A stretch of 64,000 nucleotides of DNA from an uncultured Lachnospiraceae bacterium (GCA_910577675.1 CAJTOR010000017.1:1-64000); one strand, 5' to 3'; shown: positions 43,041 through 54,109, counted from the first letter of the stretch. Made by a program: numbers and translations. Notes: generated by a model not told the origin, from the letters alone.

Positions 43041-43391
43041 ATGGCAAATTTCAGCAAAATCAATGTAGCATCGGATGCAAGAACAGAGCTTCATAGCGAG
43101 CTTTCCTTAACAGGGGCGGAAATAAGTATCAACAACCTTCCCGCCGGGGCATGTGTGCCGTTCGTCCATGCTCACAAGCAAAACGAGGAGATTTACGCCA
43201 TCCTCTCCGGAAAAGGGCGCGTGGTTATTGACGGGGAAGAGGTAAGCCTTACAGAAGGTGACTGGATTCGTATCTCCCCCGCAGCAAAACGGCAGTTTTT
43301 TGCCTCGGAAGATAGTGCGATCCGATTTATCTGCATCCAGGTAAAGGAAAACTCACTGGAAGGCTTTACAATGGAGGATGCAATCGTATAG
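43041..43391 (+). CDS. Small cupin-domain protein
   Basis: A 116-residue single-domain cupin. Motif 1 is seen as VPFVHAHKQNEEIYAILSGKG (His, His, Glu metal ligands) and motif 2 in SPAAKRQFFASEDSAIRF, in which the usual His is missing or displaced. GGAGGT precedes the start. Such proteins are sometimes redox or stress-related in Clostridia. It is governed by a strong, apparently repressed promoter. Confidence 0.88.
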   Translation: MANFSKINVASDARTELHSELSLTGAEISINNLPAGACVPFVHAHKQNEEIYAILSGKGRVVIDGEEVSLTEGDWIRISPAAKRQFFASEDSAIRFICIQVKENSLEGFTMEDAIV

Positions 43392-43442
43392 AAATCACGG
43401 AAATTCTTACCCCCAGGCAAAATCTAACTGACGGATAAAAAC

Positions 43443-43488
43443 AAAACAGGTTGCTGCAAAATAGTTCATCTTGCGGTAACCTGTTTTT
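43443..43488. terminator. Bidirectional terminator between cupin and GH31 genes
   Basis: AAAACAGGTTGCTGCAA (43443-43459) pairs with TTGCGGTAACCTGTTTT (from 43471) at all but a few positions. Runs of T follow on the plus strand, and TTTTGTTTTT on the minus strand, fitting the two convergent genes. Confidence 0.8.
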
Positions 43489-43607
43489 CACCTTTATTAT
43501 CCTCAAAAAATTTAAAATTATAAATTGCAGAAATTCAACTTTCAATCGAATCCGGTTAATTTTTCTTTCTTCTGTTCAGTAATGCTTCTGTATCAATTTT
43601 GTTCCCA

Positions 43608-45587
43608 TTACTCAAAACATTCCGCCACCGGACTTTTCTCTTTCACAAATGCAATAAACTTCTCAAGCGGCGCAGTGCAGTCAAGCCATCTGCCGCCATC
43701 ATAAACCTGCTTGCTGTTTACATCCTGCCAGCGTCCCTTTGGCAGGTAGACCCTGCGTTCTGTTAAACCCTGCTCCGTGATCGGTGCAAACAGGATATCC
43801 TCCCCAAAGAAATACTGGTCTTCCAGCTCATAGCATACCGCATCCTCCGGATAGTCAAAGAACATCGGGCGCATCAGAGGCTTGCCCTCCTTCCTTGCAA
43901 TCTCCATATAATGGAGAATATATGGCTTTAACCTCTCCCTAAGTTCAACAAGCCCCTTCAATATCCCATATGCCTTATCGCCAAAACTCCAGAGTTCATT
44001 ATCCCCACCGCTTCTCTCTTTCACACCCGGGTGCCGCTCAGGCTGACCCGGTGTCCGCATCCTTGAACCGTGGAGCCTCATAACCGGGCAGAACACGCCA
44101 AACTGCGCCCAGCGCACAATCAATTCCTTAAAATAATCACTTGTGATATCCCCGGAATGGAATCCTCCGATATCGCTGTTCCACCACGGAATCCCGCACA
44201 TCGCCATTGAGAGCCCCGTCTTTACACTCATACGCAGGGCATCAAAATTGGACGCAATATCCCCGTTCCAGACAAGTGAACCAAATTTCTGGCTGCCAGG
44301 ATACGCGGCGCGGGTCAGGAGAATTATCTCTTCCTCCCCCTCTTTTGCAAGCCCCTCGTAAAACATTTTGCTGTAATAATAAGGATAGAGCATTGCTGTT
44401 TGAGCCCCGTTCCCGGCATAAAACTTCAAGTTTGAGTACTGCTGCGGATGTACCTCCGGCTCCGCCTCATCCAGCCAGAAATTGTGGATTCCCTTATCAT
44501 AATAATTCTTCTTTACTTTATCCCACACAAAAGGTCCTGTCTTTGGATTAGTGGCATCGATAAAGGTCTGCTGCCCGTAAAACTCAAATGTTCCGTATTG
44601 CCCGTTCTCGGTGCGCACAAGCATATTTTCGTCATCCATCGCATGATAATTTTCACTCGCCGGATTAATGGTCGGCCAGATGGACACGATGGGCTGAACT
44701 CCCATCTCCTTTAATTCCCTGCACATTGCCTCCGGATCCGGCCAATATTTAGGGTCAAACTTCCACTCCCCCTGCTCCGTCCAGTGAAAATAATCGATGA
44801 CGATCGCCGCGAGCGGAATCCCGCGCCTCTTATACTCCCTAGCCGTTTCAAGAACCTCTTCCTGGCTCTCATAGCGCAGCTTACTCTGCCAGAACCCCGC
44901 CGCCCACTCCGGGAAGCGAGGGGCATATCCAGTGAGATCACAGTATTTTTTCAGCACCTGCGCCGGAGTTTCCCCGCCATATATAAGGTAATCTGCCTGA
45001 TATGCGCTGTCCGCCACCCACATGGTATGATTCTTTGTTGTTTCACAGCGCCCGGGTGCCGGGTTATTCCAGAAAAATCCGTATCCGAGCGAGGAGTAAA
45101 GTACCGGAACCGCCGATTTGGTATTATAATGCTGCAAATTACAGGTGCTGCCCTTGCGGTCAAAAATATCTTCCTGCTCCTGCCCAAGTCCGTAAAAATG
45201 TTCTCCGGGATTTGCATCAAAAATCACCTTAATCTGATAGTGGTCGCCCTCCGTATGTACATTGCGCCCTGTGTAATCCCCCTCAAACTTTGTGTGGAGT
45301 ATTTGTTTTCCATTCCGATACCAGGTGAATACTCCGCCATACCATGGATTGCCCGCATCCACCTTTACGGATATCATCCCGTTCGTAAGTGTTGCGCAAT
45401 GGCAATCCCCGGTGACAACGCCCTCCGATTCTTCAACAGGTGCAATAAGCGTCCAGTTCTCGTCGGATAACTTGCTGTTTTTTGTGGAGCGGCAGCGAAT
45501 ACAGTCCTTTCCGTATGCCTCAACCACGGTCAGTTCATCCCGCCTTTGAAAGATGATTTTTTCTTTTTCAAGTGTTAAAATTCCCAT
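43608..45587 (-). CDS. Family 31 glycoside hydrolase, probable alpha-xylosidase/alpha-glucosidase
   Basis: A 659-residue cytoplasmic enzyme. The N-terminal beta-sandwich is followed by the GH31 barrel: nucleophile Asp373 in FWLDEAEPE, acid/base Asp443 in WNGDI, and the H-G-S-R-M-R-T-P-G region. The WLDEAEPE form and W-x-G-D-I occur in alpha-xylosidases and related specificities, but alpha-glucosidase cannot be ruled out. The start at 45587 has GGAGGT seven bases upstream. It is divergently transcribed from an AraC-type regulator. Confidence 0.92.
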   Translation of the reverse strand: MGILTLEKEKIIFQRRDELTVVEAYGKDCIRCRSTKNSKLSDENWTLIAPVEESEGVVTGDCHCATLTNGMISVKVDAGNPWYGGVFTWYRNGKQILHTKFEGDYTGRNVHTEGDHYQIKVIFDANPGEHFYGLGQEQEDIFDRKGSTCNLQHYNTKSAVPVLYSSLGYGFFWNNPAPGRCETTKNHTMWVADSAYQADYLIYGGETPAQVLKKYCDLTGYAPRFPEWAAGFWQSKLRYESQEEVLETAREYKRRGIPLAAIVIDYFHWTEQGEWKFDPKYWPDPEAMCRELKEMGVQPIVSIWPTINPASENYHAMDDENMLVRTENGQYGTFEFYGQQTFIDATNPKTGPFVWDKVKKNYYDKGIHNFWLDEAEPEVHPQQYSNLKFYAGNGAQTAMLYPYYYSKMFYEGLAKEGEEEIILLTRAAYPGSQKFGSLVWNGDIASNFDALRMSVKTGLSMAMCGIPWWNSDIGGFHSGDITSDYFKELIVRWAQFGVFCPVMRLHGSRMRTPGQPERHPGVKERSGGDNELWSFGDKAYGILKGLVELRERLKPYILHYMEIARKEGKPLMRPMFFDYPEDAVCYELEDQYFFGEDILFAPITEQGLTERRVYLPKGRWQDVNSKQVYDGGRWLDCTAPLEKFIAFVKEKSPVAECFE

Positions 45588-45774
45588 GGGTTAATACCTC
45601 CGTTTTTCCAAAGCAGATGCCGTCAATCCGCTTTGCTGCTTAATCATACCCTTATCACAGCCACATCAGTTAAGATTATATCTTTAAATAAAGCTGCCGG
45701 GTATGAATCATTTAGTTTATATGGAAATTATAACAATATTCTTTCTGTAAATCTTGCATTATTGTATGGGATAC

Positions 45775-45803
45775 TTGCACTATTCTGCTTTTTGTTGTAT
45801 ACT
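45775..45803 (+). promoter_or_regulatory. Sigma-A-type promoter for the AraC regulator
   Basis: TTGCAC (45775-45780), 17-bp spacer, TATACT (45798-45803), only about 25 nt upstream of the start at 45828. The rest of the 240-bp divergent gap shows no further clear site. Confidence 0.7.
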
Positions 45804-45827
45804 TATCAAACGAACAGGAGGTTTCCC

Positions 45828-46739
45828 ATGTCTGAAAACAAAAAAATATACCGTGAATTTCCCATAGAAAATATTGTCCACCGCACCGCCTCCCGCCCGT
45901 TCTCACTCTACCGCACTGTGGTGGGAAAGGGAGAGTCCTGCGCTCTTTATCCGCACTGCCACCCTGAAGCCGAAATCTTTTATCTAGAACAAGGTGCAGT
46001 GGAATTTCAGGTGGAAAACCGTTCTTTTTCTCTTCAGGCGGGGGAGGGAATCTTTATCCCGCCGAGCCAGATTCACACTGCGGTCAACAAAACGGATGAA
46101 ACACTTTCCTGCTGCCATCGCGCTGTGGTGTTTGACACCAGTATGCTGGAACAAAATCTGCCGCCATACTGCCAGGTATATTTTGCGCCACTTAAACTTT
46201 GGCGCATTGACTGCGTTTATCCCATCACTCTTAACAACGCAGAAAATTCCAGGCTTTTAGCACTGATGCCTTCCATTTTCTCCCTCCAGAAACCCGCACT
46301 TGAACAATACGAACTTTCCCTGATCGGAACTTTATTTCTATGCTGGCAGGAATTATACAATATCTGCTTTTCAAAGCGGAACCGTTCGATCTCCGACAGC
46401 AGCCTGCGCATGGAAATCCAGAAAATACTGGACTTTTTGCAGGAAAATTTTTCCGATTCCATAACACTTTCCTCACTGTCAAAAAGGGCAGGATTCAGCG
46501 AAAGCTATTTTAGCCACAGTTTTAAAAACTGTACCGGATACAGCCCCTTTGAATATTTAAACCGCCTGCGCATTGTAAAAAGCTGCGAAATGCTGTTACG
46601 GACGGATAAAAAAATAACTGAGATTGCTTCCCTCTGCGGGTTCAACAATATCAGTTATTTTAACCGTACCTTTTATAAGATTATGGGTATTTCACCTTCG
46701 GGTTACAGGGGGAGTTTGGGCAACCCATTTCCAACATAG
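45828..46739 (+). CDS. AraC-family regulator with cupin sensor domain
   Basis: A 303-residue regulator. An N-terminal cupin-like arm/ligand domain (about residues 25-110, HPEAEIFYLEQG, IFIPPSQIH) is followed by two AraC helix-turn-helix units (about 200-295, LSSLSKRAGFSESYFSHSFK and ITEIASLCGFNNISYFNRTF). The start at 45828 has CAGGAGGT upstream; the frame extends to 45633 but crosses the promoter. It probably controls the divergent GH31 gene in response to its sugar. Confidence 0.9.
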   Translation: MSENKKIYREFPIENIVHRTASRPFSLYRTVVGKGESCALYPHCHPEAEIFYLEQGAVEFQVENRSFSLQAGEGIFIPPSQIHTAVNKTDETLSCCHRAVVFDTSMLEQNLPPYCQVYFAPLKLWRIDCVYPITLNNAENSRLLALMPSIFSLQKPALEQYELSLIGTLFLCWQELYNICFSKRNRSISDSSLRMEIQKILDFLQENFSDSITLSSLSKRAGFSESYFSHSFKNCTGYSPFEYLNRLRIVKSCEMLLRTDKKITEIASLCGFNNISYFNRTFYKIMGISPSGYRGSLGNPFPT

Positions 46740-46779
46740 ATTGAGATTTCCCCTTTTAATCATATTATATTCTCCGCAT

Positions 46780-48513
46780 CTAACTTTCTATAATACGCAA
46801 ATTTATTGCCCTCTCCTGATTACCATTATTAACTACCTTATAGCTGACTTTTTTATCCACATATGATCTATCTATATCGGGATTATCAAACTCGTGGAAA
46901 AAAATATTGTTGGGTGCATGTTCAATAAATCCATAAAATGCCCCCTTCCTATCCAAATCCACTTTCATTACATATCCCGTATATATTTTTTCCGCATTGC
47001 GTTCATCCGATACCCCATGAACTTCTTTCATTAGAAAACTCCGGAATTCAGCACTATCCTTCATACCATATCTATACTGTGATCCCTTCGACTTAATCCA
47101 CTTCGTTCTTATATCCCCAAACTTTTTGCATGCTCTTAACGCACATTGTTTAAGTTTATTATCCGCAAAAGCCGCAAATAACTGCTCGCAGTATTTATCA
47201 ATCTGATTGGACACTAAATCTGGTGAAAAACCTCCTTCCATTTCCTTTATCAATAGCATAATATGCATTTTAAAATTGCTCAATTCTTTTGGAAGCTTTT
47301 TCTCCCTAAAAAGAATATCCACATTCAAATACAAAAAAGCTGCCAAATAATATGGTTGATAAGAATGTGTTTCAACAAACAGATTATCTTTATAATTTCT
47401 TAACAATGTATACTCATGCTTATGACTATCCTCAACATGATTTAAAAACAATGCAACCATGCTTTGAATCAAAGCACGAAAGCTGATTTTTTGTTGCGGC
47501 TTAATCTGTAAATTATCCGCATATTGTTTGGAACGCCTCTCATAATATATTTTCTGATAACCGTTCACTTGGTTATTTTCAAAATATCTTTCAAGTTCTT
47601 TATGAAATCCCTTTATTGTTTCAAATGCCTCCTCATAAACAATGTTTTGCCGATTTGCGCCTCTTACAATTCCCTGCGTCACATCTTCCACATTGGAACC
47701 TACAATCTTCGCAATTAAGCAGACACTCTTTAAATCCATTCCCTTTTGATGTGCCTGATAAATCATATTACATGTCTGACAACCATTGACAATCTGAGGA
47801 TTTTCCAATTCGTATTCACTATTCTTTAGTTCTACTTTTTTACACACAATTGTGATTCCGTTATTAAAAAGGACAAAACGTTCTGGATGTTCTTTCAATG
47901 TTGATAAAATCTCCTGATTAACTGTTGAATATCCTTGTGAATCTCTCACATTATCATCAAATATATTCCGTCAGAGTAATCCATCCGGTGTAGTTACTAA
48001 TTGTAGTAAATCCTGCGCAGTAATACAAAGAACACATGCATTTCCAAATTTTTCCACCCCGTCCGGTATAAGAAAGGATTTTCTATCCTTCAGCTTCCCC
48101 CGATAACTATTCTCATTAGAATTTATAATATCTAATAAACGCCCTCTGCCTATCTTAATCCCCTTTCCTATTTCAGAAAAATATCTTTTAAAACTGTCAC
48201 TAAAACGTATTCCTTTTTCTTTATTGTCATCACAATATAGTACAGGTTTTAATTTGGGATTATCCTCCCAGTGTAGCATAACATCCCGGGACATCGCATA
48301 AGACAGAATATTAATCCATTTCTCATTCTTTTCAATCTCATCCAAGCTATTAAAAAGTTTCTCTAATTGTTTTGCAAAATCGTTTGCACTGCCAAAGGAA
48401 AGAAAATACAACTCTAATAAGCCCTTCTGATCCCTCTGCAAAATAGCATCAATATCCTGCGGCTCTCTCAAAATCTGATCATTCATCAGGAAAAAAGCCC
48501 CATGAAATTCCAT
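46780..48513 (-). pseudogene. AIPR (abortive phage infection) protein, broken by nonsense and 5' loss
   Basis: Two consecutive open frames are in the same phase, separated by one TGA (47971-47973): the first ends PDGLL and the second continues RNIFDDNVRDSQGYSTVN, which is the AIPR consensus around D-N-V-R-D. FNNGITIVCKK and ENPQIVNGCQT confirm the family. CGA to TGA would explain the break. The N-terminus also appears missing: the first residues (MEFHGAFFLMNDQIL) begin inside the nuclease-like domain, and the DNA just upstream belongs to the preceding gene in another frame, suggesting a deletion junction near 48515. AIPR proteins act in phage defence with ATPase partners. Confidence 0.75.
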
Positions 48514-48515
48514 TG

Positions 48516-48839
48516 ATTATAAAGTTTAACCGCAGTATCTTCACCAGCCAAAGTATCTTTGATATCATATAAATGCCATCACACACATTTCTTCTCACAA
48601 TCCAACATTATGGCTGTAATATCAATCACTTTTGCTCCTTCCTTTTTCACACTTGCAGGACGGTATTCCTTTGCAAAATATCCAATATTGCCCTCTTTTA
48701 CACAATACTCTAAAATTACCTGATCCATACTTCCATCCTGCTGTTTTTCTTCCACCAAAATGTCCCGGGAATTTACCACCTTATACAATGCGGTTCTTTT
48801 AGGTGTATCGAAATTATTTAATTTGCTGGCTTTTATCAC
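48516..48839 (-). pseudogene. Small middle protein of the ATPase/AIPR module, truncated
   Basis: The open frame (48579-48839, GTG start, GTGAGG site) gives 86 residues ending EKKCV. After its TGA the same frame goes on with WHLYDIKDTLAGEDTAVKLY, which reads like authentic protein, until it meets the junction with the AIPR remnant near 48516. It therefore looks like the N-terminal part of a longer protein with one nonsense codon and a deleted 3' end. Function unknown; its place between ATPase and AIPR suggests a module of three. Confidence 0.5.
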
Positions 48840-48845
48840 TATTCC

Positions 48846-50143
48846 TCACCCCGTAATTCTATCTGCTTCATTATAAAGTTTGTCCAGATTGCTACCAAAT
48901 AGTTTAAAATCATACCCCATCAACGGATGACTTATAAACTCCAGTTTTTCAACAGTGGTCTTCCCCTGTTCTCCATTTCGAAACTCATATATGCCTGCTT
49001 TCACGTCTGGGCGTAGCAGATCATTCTCCGTTAATTCTAATTCTGACAACATTTCATAATACTTTCCTTTTGCTTTATATGGGTCAACATAAACAGGTTA
49101 TTTAAACGGCTTGCCATTGTATCACTGTGCGAACTTACTATTATATGCATCCCTGCATTCACCATGCGGATCAACCACCGCGCCATCTCTCTTTGCAACA
49201 ATGGATGAAGACTATTTTCCACCTCATCGCAGTACAGCCAATCTATCTGCTGGGTCGCGCTCAGAACCTTAACAAAAGGCGTTAATTCATGAATCATGGA
49301 AGACGCAACGTGCAACTGAACCATTTTATTCACTGTCTTATCATTATAAAATGTTTCATCCCCTATCTGAACTACCTTTCCATGCAAAAGATATTTTTCC
49401 CCAAATTCTAATAAATCCTTCCTTGTTTCTTTCAATAGTTTATCCTCTGTATAAAGCTGGAGAAAACGCAAAAAATCTTTGATTGGCAAAACCAGATTTC
49501 CCTCCGTTTCCCCCACAAAATAATGTTTATACAACAACTGCAACCCAGAGCGCGATGCCGGCAAAAAAAGCTGCCCTATTTCCTGGTCGGTTTTTCCACA
49601 TAAAATAATCCTCCAGACAGTTTGTGATACCTCTTTGACTACCCCCTCCAGTTGACCAAAATCAGAAATCCTACTTTCAAAAGATGCAACGTTTTCCGCA
49701 CTCTCATACTGTAATACATCTATATGGATTTGATCCTTCTGTACTTTTATATCTTCATTTCGATATCCGGAAACACTACTTACAAAATACGTAGATTGCT
49801 TTCCCTCCAATACTATCCTTATCTCCTCAACAGAAATTGGTACTCCAAAAATATTATCAATTATTCGTTCTTTGTCCTGTTCTAAAAATTTATTTATCTC
49901 CAATTCGACTTTCTGAAACCACTCCTGGTCACAGCGAATCAGGTACTGACCATTCATATCTGTTTGCTTCACACCCGTAACTGGAACTAGAAAATTTCTC
50001 AATTCCTTCCTAAGACCATAAATCAATTGCATGACCATGGTCTTTCCGCTGTTATTATTCCCGGCAAAAACAACAAAATTATCCAATGCTATATCTGCAA
50101 ATTCCACTCTTCCAAAATTTCTAATTATCAAATGTAATACCAA
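48846..50143 (-). pseudogene. OLD/RecF-like AAA ATPase with a frameshift near its C-terminus
   Basis: The main frame (49037-50143, TTG start with AAGGAG) gives 368 residues: Walker A GNNNSGKT (about residue 29), CDEVENSLHP (Walker B/signature-like region) and SSHSDTMASRLNN (H-loop). It stops at 49037, while a frame shifted by one base (to 48846) continues GKYYEMLSELELTENDLLRPD, matching what ATPases of this class have after the NNLFML segment. One base lost near 49085 would account for it. No canonical slippery heptamer lies at the shift. The rest of the module (small protein, AIPR) is also broken. Confidence 0.65.
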
Positions 50144-50343
50144 AATTATATCTCCTTATTTAAATCTATCACTTATTTTTCTTTATCAAAAACATGCTGC
50201 ACATTACCTTCCATTCCTTTTTAAGAAAACACCTTGATAAAATTATTCCAAAATTCCTTTATCAAAAACAATACCGAAACATATGCATCCTAATATTCAC
50301 CTCAAAATCCACATTATAACTCCCTAATTCACCTTTTTTCGAC

Positions 50344-53300
50344 TTACACGATCGCCTTCCCCAACTGCCACACAATCTCACTAAAATACCTTGCCGGGAC
50401 TTCCCTCAAAAAAAGTGCCTTGTCCTTATCCGCCTCATCATACACATAGCTTCCCCGCGCAATCGTTCCCGCCTTGTAAAATCTCGCATCGTAAACTGTG
50501 ACATCCTCGTTCGAATACCCCACAAAACTGCCGGAAAAATGAAGTTCCACACCGAGCCCGATCTCCTTATCCTCGCGGTAATAAGTATCAAAACCGCCCG
50601 CATCCTGCACTGAACCACGGTACCAGCCTAGCACAAAAAGCCTGCTGCCAAGTACCATATCATTCACCGTCTTATCCTGAAAACGGGTAAGTTCCTGCGT
50701 GCCCGCTTCCTCCTCTGTCATCGCGAAAACCGCACGGTCAAGCTGCTCAAAAGGCTGCACAATCTCGTAATCCGCCAGTTGTTCCTTCCACGCCATTTTT
50801 GACTGCCCATCCAGCTCAACCGGGTGTACCAGCCCGATTTTCCCCTGCGCAGGCAAAAAAAACTCATCCCCCTCCTCCGTATTGAAAGAACCATCCTCCA
50901 TATAGCGGAAACTTTTTGTCAACCTGCCTTCCTCATACATCCCCCAGATAAGACCGATGGCAAATTGGTGCATAATAGGATTCTTTACAAAGAGTAATTT
51001 CCACGCCTCAACCTCCCATTCGCGCGCGGTGGAAAGTGCCAATTCCAGTCGCTGCTTTTGGCTCGCAACGGTCGTTTTCATCTGCTTTTTCATCTGCTTA
51101 AACTCCCCGTAAGCCGCTGCTGCTTTCACTTCATCATCCCTTTTGCCCGGGGCGGGAAGATTTTTAAGCTTTTTGCCCCGCGTCAGATTATGAGGGCTTT
51201 TATCCGCTTCCACACCCTCAAATATCTCTATCTCCAGTGCCGTTGTAATTGTCACAACAAACTTCCGTTCCCCGTAATCAAATAAACGCTCCATATTCCC
51301 GTCAAAGCCCAGATCAGGCACAATACGGTCGGCAAGCTCCTCACACGTTATACCAAGCTGTGATGCTGCAAAGGAAAGCGCTTCTCCCGCCGCAGCACGC
51401 ACCTGCTTGAACTTGAATTTCCTGGCAATCCCATCCACAATCAAGAGTGCCTGCGGAAGCGGGCTTAAACTTAACGCCTTAACCGCCTCACATGCAATCG
51501 CACCGCGTCCTTTCTGCGGCCATTCCTTAATCTGTCGGTAAAGCTTTTCAATAATATCACTGCCACCGTGAATTGCCGCCGCATAGAGCACCCAGCGCTT
51601 TTTTGCCTCCGCACCCGCATCCATCCACCTGTCAAACAGCTCGTTCACATACACGGCAAATTCGGCTGCATTAAGGTACTTTGCCAGATACGCTGCATTC
51701 TTGTTTACCCCACAGCCATCCGCGCCACAATAACACAGAAGGATCGCCTGCAAATATTCCTCATCCGCAGCCACAACCTCCTTCCCCTTTGCCTGCCCGG
51801 GCAATAAAACATCCCCCGATGCCATATGTACTGCCGAAAACGGCACTTCATATGCCCAGGAAAGACTGCGCTTCTTTCCGCCCTTGTGCAGCAATTTCAC
51901 AAGCTCCTCACGAGAGAGTGCATCCCTTCCCGATGAATCCTTCCCATCATCCTTAATACCGAGAGCGTTTCCAAGGAGTTCCCTTATCTTCACATTTTTC
52001 TCCTTCTCCATCGCCCGCGCAAAAACCTCCCCGTAATCCGCTCCGGACTTCTGCCACTCGGAAAGTACCCGGATCGCCAGTTCCCGCTGCGCTGCTTTTT
52101 TTGAGGAGAGAAATTCCTTCACTTCATCCTCCCAACCCTCCTTGGAACATAAAATCTTATAAACCTGCTGCCTCACTGCCTTAGAACCATCTTGCGAATA
52201 CTTTAGAATTTCTTCCTTATTGACCTCTGCATCCTTTGAAAGTACTTTAAGTCCAATACACCTACCAAACACATCCGCACCTGCGAATACAGAAAGCATC
52301 TCCTCCCGGCTCTCTTTCAGAAGACCAGAAAAATATTTCTTAATGTAACCAAGGAACTTTTTTTGCTCCTCCTCTTCATACAGGTCATCATAAATCATAC
52401 CTGCCAAAGAAAGCTGCATGGAATATCCAAGCCCCTCCATATTAAGTTCTGCAAACATCTCTTTAACCAGCGCTGTTTCCAGATTGCCCACGCTCCATTT
52501 TCCATACTTCCTTATCCTCCATACAAAAAAGGTGGACATCCCCCTGAAAAACATATAGACTTCAACCCGGCGAAAAAATTCCTTATCCTTAAAATTATCA
52601 AAATATGTAGCAAGTAACTCCCATTCATAATAACCGCCATAAAAACTCTTGAGTTTGTCACGGTCATAATCCTCGCAAAATTTCTCAAATGTAATTTCCC
52701 CGCGCAGCCATGCCCTGGCAGTAAGGAGGTTTGGATCTGCCTTCGATAATACCTCAATCAGCTTTTCTCTCTCCTCATTGTTACCTGACCACTGCTCCTC
52801 CACAATCTTTTCAAAAAGCTCCGGGTTTTGCTCCTTTACAAGACACAGCATCCGGGTTGACTGTGCCGCCCCTGCCGCACTCATCACCCTAAGATAACAC
52901 TCCGTATTCTCCTTTAGCTGTTTTCTCATAATATTCTTATGATCCCCCATCACCGCCCAGGTTAAATATTCCTCACTATCAATACCGAAAATTTTATCAT
53001 AGGAACCTCCCTTAACACCGATATCCATATAAGTCCCCTGACTCATAATATACACAGCATCAAGTCCTTCCTGCAAATTTGCCAGAAGGCACAACCGGAC
53101 AATATTTTTCAATTTTTTGGATAAGTTATAATTTATGTAGGACAATCCTGCAACAACCCTTAACAATGTTTGTGAAAAAGATCGTTTTAAGCCGATGATC
53201 GGCATAAACCTCTCCGGGATTCCATCGCCTGACAAAGCCTCAGAAAGCTCCCTGAAAAGCGTCTGGTCTGCCGACGCGAAATACAATTCTTCAAAAAATT

Positions 53301-53910
53301 TCACGGCAAGCTCCTCATAGGCAGAAAGAAATTGGGCATCCTCCCGCTCAATTGGCAACTGGCATTTTTTTTGATACTTTGCGTAAAAATAGTAAGCAAA
53401 CAGGATAAATCTCCCTTTTTCAAAAGTGTCTTCCACCAAAGTAATTGCCTGCTTTATAACCTCCGGATCATTTCCTGCAAGTTCCAGTACGGATTCTATC
53501 CAATAACTGTGCAGATAGCTAAGCGCCCCGATACTAACTCCATGCGTTGCGGTCATTTTTACCGGATCCGCCCATTCTGTCGGTCTTAATATGCGAAAAA
53601 TTTCAGTCGGAACCATCTCATGGCAGGTAGTCCTCCCCCTTGCAAACAGTACTTGGAACAGCCTTCCCATATCCCCTTTCACCGGCTGTAAACCAGCCTT
53701 TCCTTTTTTGCGTATCAATTCATCAAACATCTTCTTTACCGGTTCCGGGTCAGTTCCGGAAATATCCCTGAAACTGATCCCCTCTAATACTTGTATCCCC
53801 TCTTTTCCATCAAGATACGCTTCTGCCGCTTTCTGTTCATCCACAGAAAGTTCCAATAAGGAAAACAATTCCGTCCATTTGTCGGGTCTGCTTTCTTTCT
53901 GGTTCGTCAT
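50344..53910 (-). CDS. DUF4132 (MolR/YehI-like) protein 2
   Basis: A 1188-residue soluble protein, paralogue of 36501-40004 and 56300-59962. The C-terminal half is closely similar (RSLSWAYE near residue 675, EAKKRWVLYAAAIHGG, LPAPGKRDDE, FVKNPIMHQFAIGLIWG near 970, SEIVWQL end), whereas the N-terminal 450 residues are much more diverged. HEAT-like repeats occupy about 510-640. The start at 53910 has CAGGAGG upstream. It stands alone between the decayed AIPR module and a PIN remnant. Confidence 0.85.
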   Translation of the reverse strand: MTNQKESRPDKWTELFSLLELSVDEQKAAEAYLDGKEGIQVLEGISFRDISGTDPEPVKKMFDELIRKKGKAGLQPVKGDMGRLFQVLFARGRTTCHEMVPTEIFRILRPTEWADPVKMTATHGVSIGALSYLHSYWIESVLELAGNDPEVIKQAITLVEDTFEKGRFILFAYYFYAKYQKKCQLPIEREDAQFLSAYEELAVKFFEELYFASADQTLFRELSEALSGDGIPERFMPIIGLKRSFSQTLLRVVAGLSYINYNLSKKLKNIVRLCLLANLQEGLDAVYIMSQGTYMDIGVKGGSYDKIFGIDSEEYLTWAVMGDHKNIMRKQLKENTECYLRVMSAAGAAQSTRMLCLVKEQNPELFEKIVEEQWSGNNEEREKLIEVLSKADPNLLTARAWLRGEITFEKFCEDYDRDKLKSFYGGYYEWELLATYFDNFKDKEFFRRVEVYMFFRGMSTFFVWRIRKYGKWSVGNLETALVKEMFAELNMEGLGYSMQLSLAGMIYDDLYEEEEQKKFLGYIKKYFSGLLKESREEMLSVFAGADVFGRCIGLKVLSKDAEVNKEEILKYSQDGSKAVRQQVYKILCSKEGWEDEVKEFLSSKKAAQRELAIRVLSEWQKSGADYGEVFARAMEKEKNVKIRELLGNALGIKDDGKDSSGRDALSREELVKLLHKGGKKRSLSWAYEVPFSAVHMASGDVLLPGQAKGKEVVAADEEYLQAILLCYCGADGCGVNKNAAYLAKYLNAAEFAVYVNELFDRWMDAGAEAKKRWVLYAAAIHGGSDIIEKLYRQIKEWPQKGRGAIACEAVKALSLSPLPQALLIVDGIARKFKFKQVRAAAGEALSFAASQLGITCEELADRIVPDLGFDGNMERLFDYGERKFVVTITTALEIEIFEGVEADKSPHNLTRGKKLKNLPAPGKRDDEVKAAAAYGEFKQMKKQMKTTVASQKQRLELALSTAREWEVEAWKLLFVKNPIMHQFAIGLIWGMYEEGRLTKSFRYMEDGSFNTEEGDEFFLPAQGKIGLVHPVELDGQSKMAWKEQLADYEIVQPFEQLDRAVFAMTEEEAGTQELTRFQDKTVNDMVLGSRLFVLGWYRGSVQDAGGFDTYYREDKEIGLGVELHFSGSFVGYSNEDVTVYDARFYKAGTIARGSYVYDEADKDKALFLREVPARYFSEIVWQLGKAIV

Positions 53911-54109
53911 AATTTCATCCTCCTGTTACAATAATTTACAAATAATTACCTCTTCTTCTAATAAGGCATGACTCTGATAACTTGTACTATAGCAACACCG
54001 AACTGATTCTACAGTTCCTTATCCCATATGCCCTGGTTTATTTCTCTATATTTTGCATTTTATCACAATTTCTTTACTTGTTCAAATATATTATTATTTT
54101 AAAAATTTA

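Noticed and set aside
49037..49100. Programmed -1 frameshift joining the two ATPase frames
   Set aside because: No canonical X-XXY-YYZ heptamer or downstream pseudoknot is visible in the right phase, and neighbouring genes are also broken, so mutation is more likely.
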